Source: PFJX01 sp964440155 (GTDB taxonomy: Bacteria > Pseudomonadota > Gammaproteobacteria > Burkholderiales > Thiobacillaceae). From it: a DNA stretch of 5,233 bases. The stretch covers positions 1-5,233 of the forward strand of contig CAYTRH010000194.1 of assembly GCA_964440155.1 (NCBI GenBank), in the 5' to 3' direction. A model generated the notes under the pieces. That model saw only the letters and a program-made list of their open reading frames with translations, did not search any database and was not told the DNA's origin. The position numbers were made by a program, and so were the translations under genes. How positions within the stretch are numbered: position 1 is the first letter of the stretch; each line of letters begins with the position of its first letter. Positions 4,994 to 5,233 of this stretch are shown here, one piece after another.

Positions 4994-5233
4994 GTGCATT
5001 GCGTCGCTTCATCCATCCCCGGCCGTATCCGGCTGCGCCATGCCGCCCTGCGCAATCCGGACCGGCTTGCGCGTTTGCAGCGGACCATCGCCGATTGGCC
5101 GCAAGTGCGCGCGGTCACCGCCAACGAAACGGCCGGCAGCCTGCTGGTGCGCTATGACGCCGGGGCGCTGGACGACAACGACTGCGCCCGGCGCTGCGCG
5201 GCCGCCCTCGCCGAACTGTTGCCGGAACGCGCC
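4994..5233 (+). CDS. HMA-like (heavy-metal-associated fold) domain protein, N-terminal part
   Basis: Eighty codons are visible before the window ends. The segment SSIPGRIRLRHAALRNPDRL (6-25), the helix ARLQRTIADWPQVRAV (26-41) and the strand TANETAGSLLVRYD (42-55) follow the beta-alpha-beta order of a ferredoxin-like HMA fold. The GRIRLRH and N-TGSLLVxYD signatures belong to an HMA-like family that lacks the usual CxxC metal site. Cysteines occur at 3, 64 and 68 (CARRC). The GTG start is chosen for the GAGG run eight bases upstream (in ACGAGGATCG); an in-frame TTG at 4976 lacks such a site. The gene diverges from feo across a shared Fur box, so iron-linked expression is likely. Its biochemical role is unknown, and whether a second domain follows cannot be seen. 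Confidence 0.75.
   Translation, partial: MHCVASSIPGRIRLRHAALRNPDRLARLQRTIADWPQVRAVTANETAGSLLVRYDAGALDDNDCARRCAAALAELLPERA

Noticed and set aside
4759..5157. Plus-strand open frame of 132 codons across the divergent promoter
   Set aside because: It runs through the Fur box and both promoters and overlaps the HMA-like gene in another frame. No family features.
1..5233. CRISPR array, insertion sequence, tRNA or other mobile signature
   Set aside because: No spaced repeats of suitable length, no transposase-like frame, no terminal inverted repeats and no tRNA-like fold noticed. Gene composition is uniform.

Overview
The window is an iron-acquisition locus from a GC-rich bacterium, most likely a gammaproteobacterium. 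The evidence is a feoA-feoB-feoC order with a true FeoC, an E. coli-type FeoA, a FeoB of about 774 residues close to the E. coli length, and Fur-box-like sites in the only two AT-rich patches. Nothing in the window fixes the genus. All complete genes lie on the minus strand, and one partial gene runs the other way at the right edge.

Layout from the right. A gene for an HMA-like domain protein starts at 4994 on the plus strand and leaves the window. It diverges from the feo operon across an AT-rich region (about 4906-4950) with a Fur box and two opposed promoter-like sequences. Reading leftward, the feo operon is feoA1 (4741-4511), a signal-peptide outer-membrane beta-barrel protein of unknown function (4377-3673), feoA2 (3640-3401), feoB (3401-1077) and feoC (1047-829). 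feoA2 and feoB overlap by one base. A possible hairpin follows feoC.

A second minus-strand iron unit follows. Its AT-rich promoter (642-670) is covered by two Fur-box-like sequences. It drives hemP (564-379), whose stop codon overlaps the start of a TonB-family protein gene that runs off the left edge.

How the parts fit (inference): when iron is scarce, Fur would release both units. FeoB with FeoA and FeoC imports Fe(II) across the inner membrane. The TonB protein would energise outer-membrane receptors for heme or ferric siderophores, and HemP is linked to heme uptake. The least explained parts are the beta-barrel gene placed between two different feoA genes, the divergent HMA-like gene, and an exact 10-base repeat. 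That repeat occurs four times, always in the same transcript sense and always in the untranslated stretch ahead of hemP, feoA1 or the barrel gene.
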